DNA of 7,012 nucleotides from Bacillota bacterium (GCA_017438085.1 JAFRWH010000080.1:1-7012), one strand, 5' to 3'. Positions 1 to 6,841 are shown, numbered from the stretch's first letter. Notes: generated by a model from the sequence alone, not told the origin. Made by a program: numbers and translations.

Positions 1-665
1 ATCCGAGGCTCAACAAAGCCTTTGTGCAGCAGGATCATGCGCACATGAGCGAACTTTCAGAAGGAGGCATACGCATCATCTCGCTGCTGGCTATGCCCTT
101 CAGCCTCGGAATGATATTCTATGCCCGCCCGGTGATCAGTTTCGTCTTCGAGAGAGGCGCTTTCGATGCGGAAGCTGCGGTGCTGACCTCCGATTCGCTG
201 CGTTTTTACGCGGTGGGACTGGCTTTTGTGTCAGTCAACCAGTTCATAACCAAGATCTATTACTCCATGCACGATACTAAAACCGCGGTCAAGTGCTCTG
301 CGCTGAGCGTAGGCTGCAATATAGTGCTGAACTTCCTTCTTGTGGGACCAATGAAGCACGCTGGACTTGCTCTTGCTACCAGCATAGCCCAGATGCTTCA
401 CAGCGGACTGCTGATATTCACCTTCACCAGGCGCTATCCTAAGATCCGGCTCATCAGCTCCTGGGGCAAGCTTGCCCAGCTGGCGGCATTTGCCTTGGCA
501 TCCGTTGGAGGCTCCTATCTTCTGTATCTGTACATATCCGCTTCCTTCGGAAGCCTGGTATCTCTTGCGCTTTCGGTTCTTTTCGCCGTGGCAGCATACA
601 TGGGCTTGCTGCTTGGGTTTAAGGTCCCGGAACTCAGGCTGCTGAAGGATCTTATAAAGAGATGA
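1..665 (+). CDS. murJ: MurJ/MviN lipid II flippase, C-terminal part (5' end outside window)
   Basis: MurJ flips the peptidoglycan precursor lipid II across the cytoplasmic membrane; it belongs to the MOP exporter superfamily. The reading frame is open from position 3 with no stop, so the gene enters from upstream. An in-frame GTG at 24 is internal, because family-like sequence (PRLNKAF) precedes it. About 220 codons are visible, less than half of the usual length of roughly 500 residues. Family-typical stretches are FERGAF, the FY.VGLAF segment, then KIYYSMHDTKTAVKC and a Gly-Leu-Ala-Leu-Ala-Thr-Ser helix. Several hydrophobic membrane segments follow, and the protein ends with a short basic tail. 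The stop is TGA at 663-665. The missing N-terminal half means the distinction from a related MOP flippase rests on the C-terminal motifs only. The next gene starts 131 bp later behind its own likely promoter. Confidence 0.88.
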   Translation, partial: PRLNKAFVQQDHAHMSELSEGGIRIISLLAMPFSLGMIFYARPVISFVFERGAFDAEAAVLTSDSLRFYAVGLAFVSVNQFITKIYYSMHDTKTAVKCSALSVGCNIVLNFLLVGPMKHAGLALATSIAQMLHSGLLIFTFTRRYPKIRLISSWGKLAQLAAFALASVGGSYLLYLYISASFGSLVSLALSVLFAVAAYMGLLLGFKVPELRLLKDLIKR

Positions 666-717
666 CATACAGATATCACGAAAAAAACACAGTGTGAGTT
701 TAAACTGTAATCATATT

Positions 718-745
718 TTTACAGACAAACGGCTCAAAATATGCT
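718..745 (+). promoter_or_regulatory. Candidate sigma-A promoter of the LCP gene
   Basis: A TTTACA -35 box (718-723, five of six consensus bases) is followed after 16 bp by TATGCT (740-745, four of six). The surroundings are AT-rich and lie in the non-coding gap before the LCP gene. Transcription would start near 752, giving a leader of about 45 nt. The match is by eye only; the 16-bp spacing is slightly short but acceptable. Confidence 0.5.
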
Positions 746-756
746 AACATATTAAA

Positions 757-779
757 TCCAATAATTCAGGGGTATTGGA
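757..779 (+). other. Leader hairpin upstream of the LCP gene
   Basis: TCCAATA (757-763) and TATTGGA (773-779) form a perfect 7-bp inverted repeat around a 9-nt loop. The loop contains AGGGG, which also occurs in the actual ribosome binding site at 783-787. If transcription starts near 752, this hairpin sits almost at the 5' end of the mRNA. It could stabilise the transcript or influence translation. It has no T-tract, so it is not a terminator. Confidence 0.45.
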
Positions 780-782
780 AAC

Positions 783-789
783 AGGGGAA
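783..789 (+). promoter_or_regulatory. Ribosome binding site of the LCP gene
   Basis: AGGGGAA lies 7 nt before the ATG at 797 (9 nt from the last G). It supports that start codon, as no other start candidate nearby has such a site. Confidence 0.7.
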
Positions 790-796
790 AACAAAT

Positions 797-1888
797 ATGT
801 CAGGCACAAACAAATCTTCTAAAAATAAAAAAACTATAAATGGTCTGGATATCAGGGCGCTGATCTGCTTCCTGGTTGTTTTTGCTGTTGCTACTACCGG
901 ACTCACCAGATTCCGCATCAATCATCATGCGGAGGAGAATCTCGGCGAAGCGGTCATCATCGTCAGTCCCAAGACCGAGACCGAGGACGAGACTCCCGAT
1001 GAGCGCCTTTCCAAGGACATGGTTCCCATAGTGGTGGACGAAAACAGTCAGTTTTACGAAGCTTTTAAGGCGCAGGACCGTGTAAATGTCCTTGTGCTGG
1101 GCCTTAACGAGGGTCTTACGGATACAATTATGCTCGGCTCCTACGATATGGAGCATCAGACTGTTGACATCGTGACCATCCCAAGAGACACCTACTATGC
1201 CCGCAAAGGCATAAAGGCCGCCTCTCTCTTCAAGATCAATTCCATCTACTATTCCACAGGAAACAGCGTGGCAAGGGTGGCCGAAGCCGTATCCGACATT
1301 CTTTACGGCATGCCTATACACTATTACGCGCTGGTGGAATTTGAAGATGTCCGCAAGGTCATGGAAGCTATAGGCGGCGTGGAGGTTGAGATACCCTTCC
1401 ACATGAAGTATATCGATACCACGCCCGGACATGAGCTCAAGATCGACATTCCCGCAGGGCTTCAGACGATAGACGCCAACAATGTCGTTGAATTCCTGCG
1501 CTTCAGAAAGTCCAACTACAGCGGTTACAAGAGCTATTCCGAGGGCGACGTTCAGCGCTCCGCAGTGCAGAGGGAATTCATAGTCAGGGTCATGGAGAAA
1601 TGCCTTAAGGCCGGAAACATTCCCAAGGTCGCCAAGGTCGTTCTGGACAACGTGGAATCCGACCTCAGCTGGGGCATTGCCGCAAAGGTCGCAACCAAAG
1701 CCGGCGGTATAAGCTCGGACAATATCGCAACCTTCATCATTCCCGGCGAGGGCCGCACCCGTACTGATCTTGACAGCCTCTCTTTCTACATGAGGGATGA
1801 AAAGGGCATAGAAAACCTGGTCAAGGCTATCTACAGGATAAAGGATCCCGAAGAGGAAAACAGCAGTCCCGCTGCCATAAATCAGTAA
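797..1888 (+). CDS. LytR-CpsA-Psr (LCP) family cell-wall polymer ligase
   Basis: LCP enzymes transfer undecaprenyl-pyrophosphate-linked polymers (teichoic acids, capsule or other secondary polymers) to peptidoglycan on the outer face of the membrane. The 363-residue product has a basic N-terminus, one membrane segment at about 21-37 (type II signal anchor), an acidic linker at about 55-75, and the LCP domain at about 95-275. Visible motifs are NVLVLGLNE (97-105), TDT (108-110), TIPRDTYY (127-134) with the conserved Arg130-Asp131 pair, KINSIYY (146-152), IGGVEVEIP (192-200), LRFRKSN (234-240) and GDVQRSAVQRE (250-260). In the family these Asp and Arg residues bind the pyrophosphate and magnesium. 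The C-terminal tail of about 80 residues is not assigned. A good ribosome binding site supports the start. An intrinsic terminator follows, so this is probably a single-gene unit. The polymer it transfers cannot be read from sequence; the adjacent SLH gene makes an SLH-binding wall polysaccharide a reasonable guess. Confidence 0.9.
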   Translation: MSGTNKSSKNKKTINGLDIRALICFLVVFAVATTGLTRFRINHHAEENLGEAVIIVSPKTETEDETPDERLSKDMVPIVVDENSQFYEAFKAQDRVNVLVLGLNEGLTDTIMLGSYDMEHQTVDIVTIPRDTYYARKGIKAASLFKINSIYYSTGNSVARVAEAVSDILYGMPIHYYALVEFEDVRKVMEAIGGVEVEIPFHMKYIDTTPGHELKIDIPAGLQTIDANNVVEFLRFRKSNYSGYKSYSEGDVQRSAVQREFIVRVMEKCLKAGNIPKVAKVVLDNVESDLSWGIAAKVATKAGGISSDNIATFIIPGEGRTRTDLDSLSFYMRDEKGIENLVKAIYRIKDPEEENSSPAAINQ

Positions 1889-1892
1889 ATAA

Positions 1893-1915
1893 CTCCCGGC
1901 TCTCCGGGAGCTTTT
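1893..1915 (+). terminator. Intrinsic terminator after the LCP gene
   Basis: CTCCCGG (1893-1899) pairs with CCGGGAG (1904-1910) in a perfect 7-bp GC-rich stem with a CTCT loop, followed by CTTTT. It begins 4 nt after the LCP stop codon. The T-tract is short, so some readthrough into the SLH gene is possible. Confidence 0.75.
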
Positions 1916-1942
1916 GGCATATAGTTTAAAGTCTTTTATATC
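1914..1942 (+). promoter_or_regulatory. Possible promoter of the SLH gene, overlapping the terminator tail
   Basis: Only 30 bp separate the terminator from the next ATG. TTGGCA (1914-1919, five of six consensus bases) stands 17 bp before TATATC (1937-1942, four of six). Transcription would then start near 1949, after the annotated ATG. TATAGT (1920-1925, five of six) is an alternative -10 without a good -35, giving a leader of about 14 nt. Neither reading is secure. Confidence 0.3.
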
Positions 1943-1945
1943 GTT

Positions 1946-3121
1946 ATGGTCAGAAAATTCTCAGAATCATCTTCTTTTAAAGCGTTTTTTATGCTGCTGA
2001 TTTTGATTGCAGCGATCGTTTTGATGCCCAGGATCGCTTCAGCTGAAAGTTTCTTCAGCGATGTGGCGGAGGAGTACTGGGGCCTGGAAAATATCGAGAA
2101 GGCAAAAGAAGCAGGCATAATCGAGGGCTATGAACAGCCTGACGGAAGCTGGCTCTTCCGTCCCGAAAATTACGTTACCAAGCAGGAATGCATAACTATG
2201 CTCTACAGGACCCTGAAGCTGCATGTGAGCGAGGATGAAAGCCTTGCGCTGGTGGAAAAGCACAAGGATGTGCTGGATGCTTCAGATATCGCAGGCTGGG
2301 CTCAGGGCTATGTTGCATATTTCCTGGAGCAGGGCTGGGCGACTGCCGCAGATTTTGAAGAGAGCGCGGATGACCGCAGCGGCGGTTTTGTATATGCAAA
2401 AAGAGAGCTTATAGCCCGCTGGAGCGCGCTCGCCATGGAATATGATATTCCCTCAATATACGAGATCCATTTCCACGATCATACGGATATAGGGACTGAA
2501 TATGCAGACTATGTGCATGCCCTGTACCGGGAAGGCATCATGGAAGGCAGCACCAGAGATGGTCTCACTTATTTTCGTCCAAAGAGCAATGTAAAGCGCG
2601 CGGAAATGGCCGCGGTCTGCACCCGTCTTCTCGGTCTGGAGGCCAGAGAAAAGCATGATGAGCCGCGCCTCGTAAGATATGGCTGGCTTGGCACCATTAC
2701 GGGATCCAATGATGCCGGAAGCGCTATCCCCCACGGCGATATTTCGATAACAGATGATAAGGCTCATTCGTGGCACATCGGCAGCGATACCAAAATCATT
2801 GTAGACGGAAAAACCGCAGATGAGACCGGTATCAGCGGCCTGTTAAATGCGCCCAAAGCAATACCTGAAGCGAAATGTATGTTTTCGACATATATAGGCG
2901 GAGAAAACTGCCTTGTGATTCAGACGGTTCCGCAGGTTCTGACCGGTACACTCGTGTCAGATGAAGATTTAATCGCCTATCGCTTATTAACGATAAAACT
3001 CGAGGACGGCACTCTGGTCAACTATATAACCGATGATAAATCGAAACTGCCCCGGCGCATTGTGGCAGGAAGGGACTATGCCTTTATCGCCGACGGTCTC
3101 ACCATACTTGAACTTCAGTAA
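1946..3121 (+). CDS. Secreted SLH-domain protein with a duplicated C-terminal unit of unknown function
   Basis: This 391-residue protein is probably exported and held non-covalently to the wall through SLH modules, which in other species bind pyruvylated secondary polysaccharides. Residues 1-33 look like a signal peptide: Arg3, Lys4 and Lys12, a hydrophobic core at 13-27, and ASA ahead of Glu34. Three SLH modules follow at about 36-93, 107-166 and 177-231; the first and third show FRPEN and FRPKS followed by the helix motif, while the second is diverged. Residues about 245-390 resemble no family I can name. They look beta-rich and contain two similar units starting at GTIT (249) and GTLV (334). 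The ATG at 1946 has no Shine-Dalgarno sequence; in-frame ATGs at 1991 and 2024 lack one too and would lose the basic part of the signal peptide, so 1946 is kept. The gene ends 21 bp before rho. It may be a wall-binding or structural protein; no catalytic domain is visible. Confidence 0.85.
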   Translation: MVRKFSESSSFKAFFMLLILIAAIVLMPRIASAESFFSDVAEEYWGLENIEKAKEAGIIEGYEQPDGSWLFRPENYVTKQECITMLYRTLKLHVSEDESLALVEKHKDVLDASDIAGWAQGYVAYFLEQGWATAADFEESADDRSGGFVYAKRELIARWSALAMEYDIPSIYEIHFHDHTDIGTEYADYVHALYREGIMEGSTRDGLTYFRPKSNVKRAEMAAVCTRLLGLEAREKHDEPRLVRYGWLGTITGSNDAGSAIPHGDISITDDKAHSWHIGSDTKIIVDGKTADETGISGLLNAPKAIPEAKCMFSTYIGGENCLVIQTVPQVLTGTLVSDEDLIAYRLLTIKLEDGTLVNYITDDKSKLPRRIVAGRDYAFIADGLTILELQ

Positions 3122-3142
3122 AAACGACGGACAGAGGTACAA

Positions 3143-4807
3143 ATGGAACTCGAACTGTTAAAAGAAAAGAAAGTAGCCGAGCTCAGGGAGATTCTGGCCG
3201 CTCTGGGTGTTCCCGGAGGCTCGAAGATGAAGAAGCAGGAGATTATAGATCTTCTGACCCGCATGCACGAGGAGGCGGAGGCTGCAAGAGCTGAAGACGA
3301 AACTCTCAAAGAGGAATCTTCCGAGGGTGAAGCTGCAGATGAAAAAGCTGCCGAACCGGTTCCTGCAGAGGAAAAGCCGGACGCTTCTGAGGCAAAAAAG
3401 GCTGCTCCCGAGGAAAAGCAGAATGCTCCCGAGGCAAAGCCCAAAAAGCGCAGAGGAAGACCTTCCAAAGCTGAGCTCGAGGCTAAAAAGGCTGAGGAAG
3501 TGCCTGCAGAACCCGTGGCAGAAAGCGGTAAAACAGCTGAAGCCGCAAAGGATGCAGCTGAGCAGCCTCAGCTGGTCCTGAATGAAACAAACGAGGCTCC
3601 CGAAGCGGCGGAAGTCATTCCGGAGACCGCATCGGAGGACCTTCAGCCTGCAGAGCCCGGGATCGTCATCAAGGAAAAGCCTGCAAACGAAAACAAATAC
3701 GAGACCACAGGCATACTCGAACTGGCGCCTGAAGGGGGTTTTGGCTTCCTGCGTTTCGATAATTTCCTCAGTTCAGATGCAGATGTATATGTATCAAACC
3801 AGCAGATAAGGCGCTTTAACCTGAAGACCGGAGATGAGATATACGGAGTGGTGCGCCGTCCCCAGCGGGACGAACGCTTTGGAGCCCTGCTTTATGTGCA
3901 CACCGTAAATGGAGACGATCCGGGCACGGCCATCCGCCGCAGGGACTTTTCGGAACTGACTCCGGTATTTCCAAACAAACGCATAAGGCTGGAAGATGGC
4001 AGCTCCACTCTGGCTATGAGGCTCACGGATCTGGTGGCTCCCATAGGCAAAGGCCAGAGAGGACTCATAGTTGCGCCGCCTAAGGCCGGCAAGACCACCC
4101 TGCTAAAGCAGATCGCGGCTGCCATAGAAAAACAGAACGTGGATGCGGAGCTTATAGTGCTGCTGATAGATGAGCGGCCGGAAGAGGTCACCGACATGCA
4201 GCGCTCCATCAACGGCAGAGTAGTATTTTCGACCTTCGACGAACAGCCTTCCCATCATGTGAAGGTGGCTGAGATGACCCTGGCAAGGGCTCAGAGGCTG
4301 GTGGAACACAAGAAAGACGTGATAATCCTTTTGGACAGTATCACCAGACTGGCCAGAGCCTACAATCTGGTGGAACCGCCCTCAGGCAGAACTCTGTCCG
4401 GAGGTCTTGATCCCGCCGCCCTTTACAAGCCTAAGAAATTCTTCGGGGCTGCAAGAAATATTGAAGAAGGCGGAAGCATAACAATTCTGGCCACCGCACT
4501 TGTGGAGACCGGAAGCCGCATGGACGATATGATCTTCGAGGAATTCAAGGGCACGGGCAATATGGAGCTCCATCTGGACAGAAATCTGTCCGAAAAACGC
4601 ATTTTCCCGGCCCTGAATCTGGCTAAATCCGGCACCCGCAGGGAGGATATACTCATGAGCCCCGAGGAGCTGGAAGCCGTATGGATGATGCGCCGCGCCG
4701 TGGCTGACATGGGCGTGGAGGATGCCACTGAAAAGGTCATCTTCGACCTTGTACACACTAAAAACAACAGAGATTTCGTGGAACGCTTCAGGAAGATGCG
4801 GCTGTAA
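3143..4807 (+). CDS. rho: Transcription termination factor Rho with long N-terminal insertion
   Basis: Rho is a hexameric RNA-dependent ATPase that loads on nascent RNA and ends transcription in the cytoplasm. The product has 554 residues against about 420 in E. coli. Order: Rho_N helical domain (1-43); a Glu/Ala/Lys/Pro-rich insertion (about 44-183) with three heptad repeats and a KKRRGRPSK stretch; the cold-shock-like RNA-binding domain (about 185-260) with GGFGFLRF (198-205); and the ATPase domain. The latter shows Walker [10 protein letters not shown] (311-319, Lys317), LIDERPEEV (341-349, Glu344 matching the catalytic Glu of E. coli Rho), Walker [11 protein letters not shown] (393-402, Asp398), the Q-loop region GRTLSGG (415-421) and SGTRRE (496-501) with the likely arginine finger Arg499. 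All key residues are present, so it should be active. AGAGG (3133-3137) lies 5 nt before the ATG. Gaps of 21 bp upstream and 33 bp downstream suggest an operon with the SLH, DUF1385 and prmC genes. Confidence 0.98.
   Translation: MELELLKEKKVAELREILAALGVPGGSKMKKQEIIDLLTRMHEEAEAARAEDETLKEESSEGEAADEKAAEPVPAEEKPDASEAKKAAPEEKQNAPEAKPKKRRGRPSKAELEAKKAEEVPAEPVAESGKTAEAAKDAAEQPQLVLNETNEAPEAAEVIPETASEDLQPAEPGIVIKEKPANENKYETTGILELAPEGGFGFLRFDNFLSSDADVYVSNQQIRRFNLKTGDEIYGVVRRPQRDERFGALLYVHTVNGDDPGTAIRRRDFSELTPVFPNKRIRLEDGSSTLAMRLTDLVAPIGKGQRGLIVAPPKAGKTTLLKQIAAAIEKQNVDAELIVLLIDERPEEVTDMQRSINGRVVFSTFDEQPSHHVKVAEMTLARAQRLVEHKKDVIILLDSITRLARAYNLVEPPSGRTLSGGLDPAALYKPKKFFGAARNIEEGGSITILATALVETGSRMDDMIFEEFKGTGNMELHLDRNLSEKRIFPALNLAKSGTRREDILMSPEELEAVWMMRRAVADMGVEDATEKVIFDLVHTKNNRDFVERFRKMRL
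3383..3445 (+). repeat. Three tandem 21-bp repeats inside rho
   Basis: Copies begin at 3383, 3404 and 3425 and share the core GCTnCnGAGGnAAA; the last two are the more similar. Translated, they give the heptads [14 protein letters not shown] and NAPEAKP (Rho residues 80-100, in the protein phase). The unit is a whole number of codons, so copy-number change would keep the frame. They lie in the low-complexity insertion. Confidence 0.7.
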
Positions 4808-4840
4808 AAACCGGTCCGATGCGTCTAAGGCACAGATAAA

Positions 4841-5917
4841 ATGGATCTTAACAGGATATTCATGAAAAATGCCTCCCCTACCAAGGTGGGCGGACAGGCC
4901 ATAATGGAAGGGCTTATGATGAAAGGCGCCAGGGCTATGGCCATCGCCAACAGAGAGCCCTGCGGCAACATCCACCTGGTGGTGGAGCCTCTTCCTTCTC
5001 CCGCCGGCTGGAAGAAGATACCCATAATAAGAGGCGTGGCTGCCTTCGTTTCAAGCCTTGTGACAGGCACAGGCATACTGCTCTATTCCGCTGAGCTGCT
5101 GGACAAGCTGGAGAAGGAGCAGGGCATAGGCGAGGGAGGAAGCTATGCTGAGGAGCCGGACAAGCTGGAAGAGTGGCTCAACCGCAGATTCGGCGAGAAA
5201 ACTGCGCTTAACGTGATGCTCTACAGCTCCGTGGTGCTTGCAATAGCGCTGACGGTGGGACTTTTCATCATCCTGCCCACACTGCTCATGAACTTCGTAA
5301 AGTCTTTGGGGCTGGAAAGCGTCGTCCTTCTGAACCTTCTTGAGGGGCTCATAAGAATATGCATGTTCGTGATATATGTTACCGCGATCTCCAGGATGCC
5401 GGAGATCCACAGAGTCTTCCAGTATCATGGGGCGGAGCACAAGACCATACACTGCTTCGAAAACGGTCTGGAGCTGACACCGGAGAACGCCCAGAGCTTC
5501 TACACTCTGCATCCCCGCTGCGGAACCAGCTTCATGATGTTCGTCATGGTGATAGCGCTTCTGGTCTTCAGCCTTCTGGGCTGGCCGAATCTTGCGCTCC
5601 GCATAGTCTCAAGACTTGTTTTTCTGCCGCTGATCGCAGGACTCTCCTTTGAACTGCTTCAGTTCACCGGTCGTCACAACAATGGCTTTGTAAAGCTTCT
5701 CAGCATGCCGGGCATAATGCTGCAAAAGCTTACTACCGCCGAACCCAGCCTCAGACAGCTGGAGGTAGCTATTGCCGCCATGAAGGCAGTGCTGCCCAGC
5801 CAGGAGGACCCGGATCTGCCGGTGGAATACTGGGTAGGGAGCATCACACCGGAGGGTGAGTTCATAAAGAGCGAGGAAGAGACCCTCGCCTACATCGAGA
5901 GAAAGAAGAAAGCTTAG
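4841..5917 (+). CDS. DUF1385 (YqhQ-like) integral membrane protein, function unknown
   Basis: The 358-residue product matches the DUF1385 family, which includes B. subtilis YqhQ and has no biochemical role I can name. Family signatures are GGQAIMEGLMM (18-28), PIIRG (61-65), YHGAEHKTI (195-203), HPRCGTSF (224-231) and the C-terminal EPSLRQLEVAIAAM (301-314). Hydrophobic segments lie at about 124-150, 163-183, 231-247 and 252-275, so it should sit in the cytoplasmic membrane; a charged stretch (about 87-120) precedes the first. The conserved His196, His200, His224 and Cys227 around the membrane segments could bind a metal or form an active site, but that is inference. A weak TAAGG (4826-4830) is 10 nt before the ATG. 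It lies 33 bp after rho and 19 bp before prmC, a placement frequent in clostridia, so it is probably co-transcribed with them. Confidence 0.9.
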   Translation: MDLNRIFMKNASPTKVGGQAIMEGLMMKGARAMAIANREPCGNIHLVVEPLPSPAGWKKIPIIRGVAAFVSSLVTGTGILLYSAELLDKLEKEQGIGEGGSYAEEPDKLEEWLNRRFGEKTALNVMLYSSVVLAIALTVGLFIILPTLLMNFVKSLGLESVVLLNLLEGLIRICMFVIYVTAISRMPEIHRVFQYHGAEHKTIHCFENGLELTPENAQSFYTLHPRCGTSFMMFVMVIALLVFSLLGWPNLALRIVSRLVFLPLIAGLSFELLQFTGRHNNGFVKLLSMPGIMLQKLTTAEPSLRQLEVAIAAMKAVLPSQEDPDLPVEYWVGSITPEGEFIKSEEETLAYIERKKKA

Positions 5918-5943
5918 TCTTAAGACCGGATCTGTCATGACAG
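5917..5943. repeat. Two adjacent perfect palindromes at the prmC start
   Basis: GTCTTAAGAC (5917-5926, 10 bp) and CTGTCATGACAG (5932-5943, 12 bp) lie 5 bp apart at the DUF1385/prmC junction. The second is centred on the prmC start codon. As RNA it would form a 4-bp stem with CAUG as the loop. Palindromes of this size do occur by chance, so a role is not established. Confidence 0.4.
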
Positions 5944-6803
5944 TAAGAGAGTGCTTCAGAGAAACTGAAAAAATACTTCGGGGGGGCGGGTCTGAAAAAG
6001 CTGCCGCTGAAGCCGAATACATCATGCTGGAGATCCTCGGAGCAGACCGCAGCTGGCTTTTTACTCATGCGGCTGACGAAATTGAAGGCAAACCGGCGGA
6101 AAGCGCAATTGAGGCTGCAAAAAAAAGGGTGACGGGAGAACCTCTGCAGTATATTTTCATGCGGGCTGACTTTATGGGATACAGCCTGTATGTGGACAGC
6201 AGAGTCCTGATCCCAAGGCTCGACACGGAGATCATGGCTTCGGAAGCCGTAAAGTTTGCAAAACACCGCCGCTCACAGGGCATGGACACAGCCGCTCTGG
6301 ACCTATGCACCGGTTCAGGAGCTCTGGCAATGGCTCTGGCAGGCTGCGGATGCCGGGTGACCGCCTCCGATATCTCGCAGGATGCGCTGGATGTGGCTGC
6401 TGCAAACCTGAAGAAGTACGAACTGCGCGCAGAACTTGTCCTGTCGGATCTTTTCGAAGCTCTAGGAGGCCGCAGCTTCGATCTGATAGTAAGCAATCCA
6501 CCCTATATTCCCGCAAAAGTCGTGGACGCGCTGGATCCGGAGGTAAAGGATCATGAGCCCAGACTGGCTCTGGATGGCGGGAACGACGGCATGGACATAA
6601 TAAGGCGCATAATTGCAGCTCTTGGTGAACATCTGGAGCCTGAAGGCCTTGCTTTTTTGGAGATCGGCAACGGTCAGGCTGAGGAAGTGCGCCACATGGC
6701 AGAGAAAAAAGGCTTTGCCTCCCGCAGCTTTTTGGACTTCAGCGGAGAACAGCGCTTCGTCTGCCTAGGAAGGGACGAAAAACTGCTCAGCTTCGCAAAA
6801 TAA
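5937..6803 (+). CDS. prmC: Peptide chain release factor N5-glutamine methyltransferase
   Basis: PrmC (HemK) uses S-adenosylmethionine to methylate the glutamine of the GGQ motif in release factors RF1 and RF2, which improves termination. The 288-residue length is normal. Residues 1-70 form the helical N-terminal domain that binds the release factor. The linker shows LIPRLDTEIM (91-100), with Leu in place of the usual second Pro of PRPxTE. The methyltransferase domain has motif I LDLCTGSGAL (121-130), acidic Asp145 in ASDIS, and the catalytic NPPY (187-190) that holds the substrate amide. EPRLALDGG (207-215) and the RFVCLGR end (273-279) are also typical. The start has only a weak ribosome binding site and lies in a 12-bp palindrome, but the N-terminus matches the family from this Met. 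It is 19 bp after the DUF1385 gene. prfA, the usual partner, is not in the window. Confidence 0.96.
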   Translation: MTVRECFRETEKILRGGGSEKAAAEAEYIMLEILGADRSWLFTHAADEIEGKPAESAIEAAKKRVTGEPLQYIFMRADFMGYSLYVDSRVLIPRLDTEIMASEAVKFAKHRRSQGMDTAALDLCTGSGALAMALAGCGCRVTASDISQDALDVAAANLKKYELRAELVLSDLFEALGGRSFDLIVSNPPYIPAKVVDALDPEVKDHEPRLALDGGNDGMDIIRRIIAALGEHLEPEGLAFLEIGNGQAEEVRHMAEKKGFASRSFLDFSGEQRFVCLGRDEKLLSFAK

Positions 6804-6807
6804 ATGC

Positions 6808-6836
6808 TTGCATTGAATGCTCTGCTGTGCTAATAT
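6808..6836 (+). promoter_or_regulatory. Extended -10 promoter of rpmE
   Basis: TGC directly precedes TAATAT (6831-6836), giving an extended -10 element within TGTGCTAATATT. A weak -35 TTGCAT (6808-6813) stands 17 bp upstream. Transcription would start near G6842 or G6843. The element lies 5 bp after the prmC stop codon, and no intrinsic terminator separates the two genes, so rpmE may also receive readthrough from prmC. Confidence 0.6.
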
Positions 6837-6841
6837 TATTG

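Noticed and set aside
24..665. GTG at 24 as the true start of the first gene
   Set aside because: The frame stays open to the window edge with MurJ-like residues before it, and the protein would lack more than half of the family length.
689..708. ACAGT / ACTGT inverted repeat followed by a T-rich stretch after murJ, as a terminator
   Set aside because: The stem has only five pairs with a mismatched interior, is AT-rich and is 8 nt from the T-run, which also forms part of the LCP promoter.
3115..3468. Minus-strand open frame of about 117 codons opposite the start of rho
   Set aside because: It is a Ser/Ala-rich shadow of the low-complexity rho coding strand, with no ribosome binding site or family resemblance.
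4382..4975. Minus-strand open frame of 197 codons spanning the rho / DUF1385 junction
   Set aside because: It is antisense to two well-supported genes, and its composition is that of a reverse-strand shadow.
5980..5986. Run of seven G near the 5' end of prmC as a frameshift or programmed slippage site
   Set aside because: The frame is intact on both sides with family-like residues, and there is no alternative downstream frame of interest. It matters only as a possible sequencing or mutation hotspot.
6810..6820. GCATT-G-AATGC after prmC as a terminator
   Set aside because: The loop would be one base, the stem is AT-rich and there is no T-tract; it overlaps the promoter region instead.
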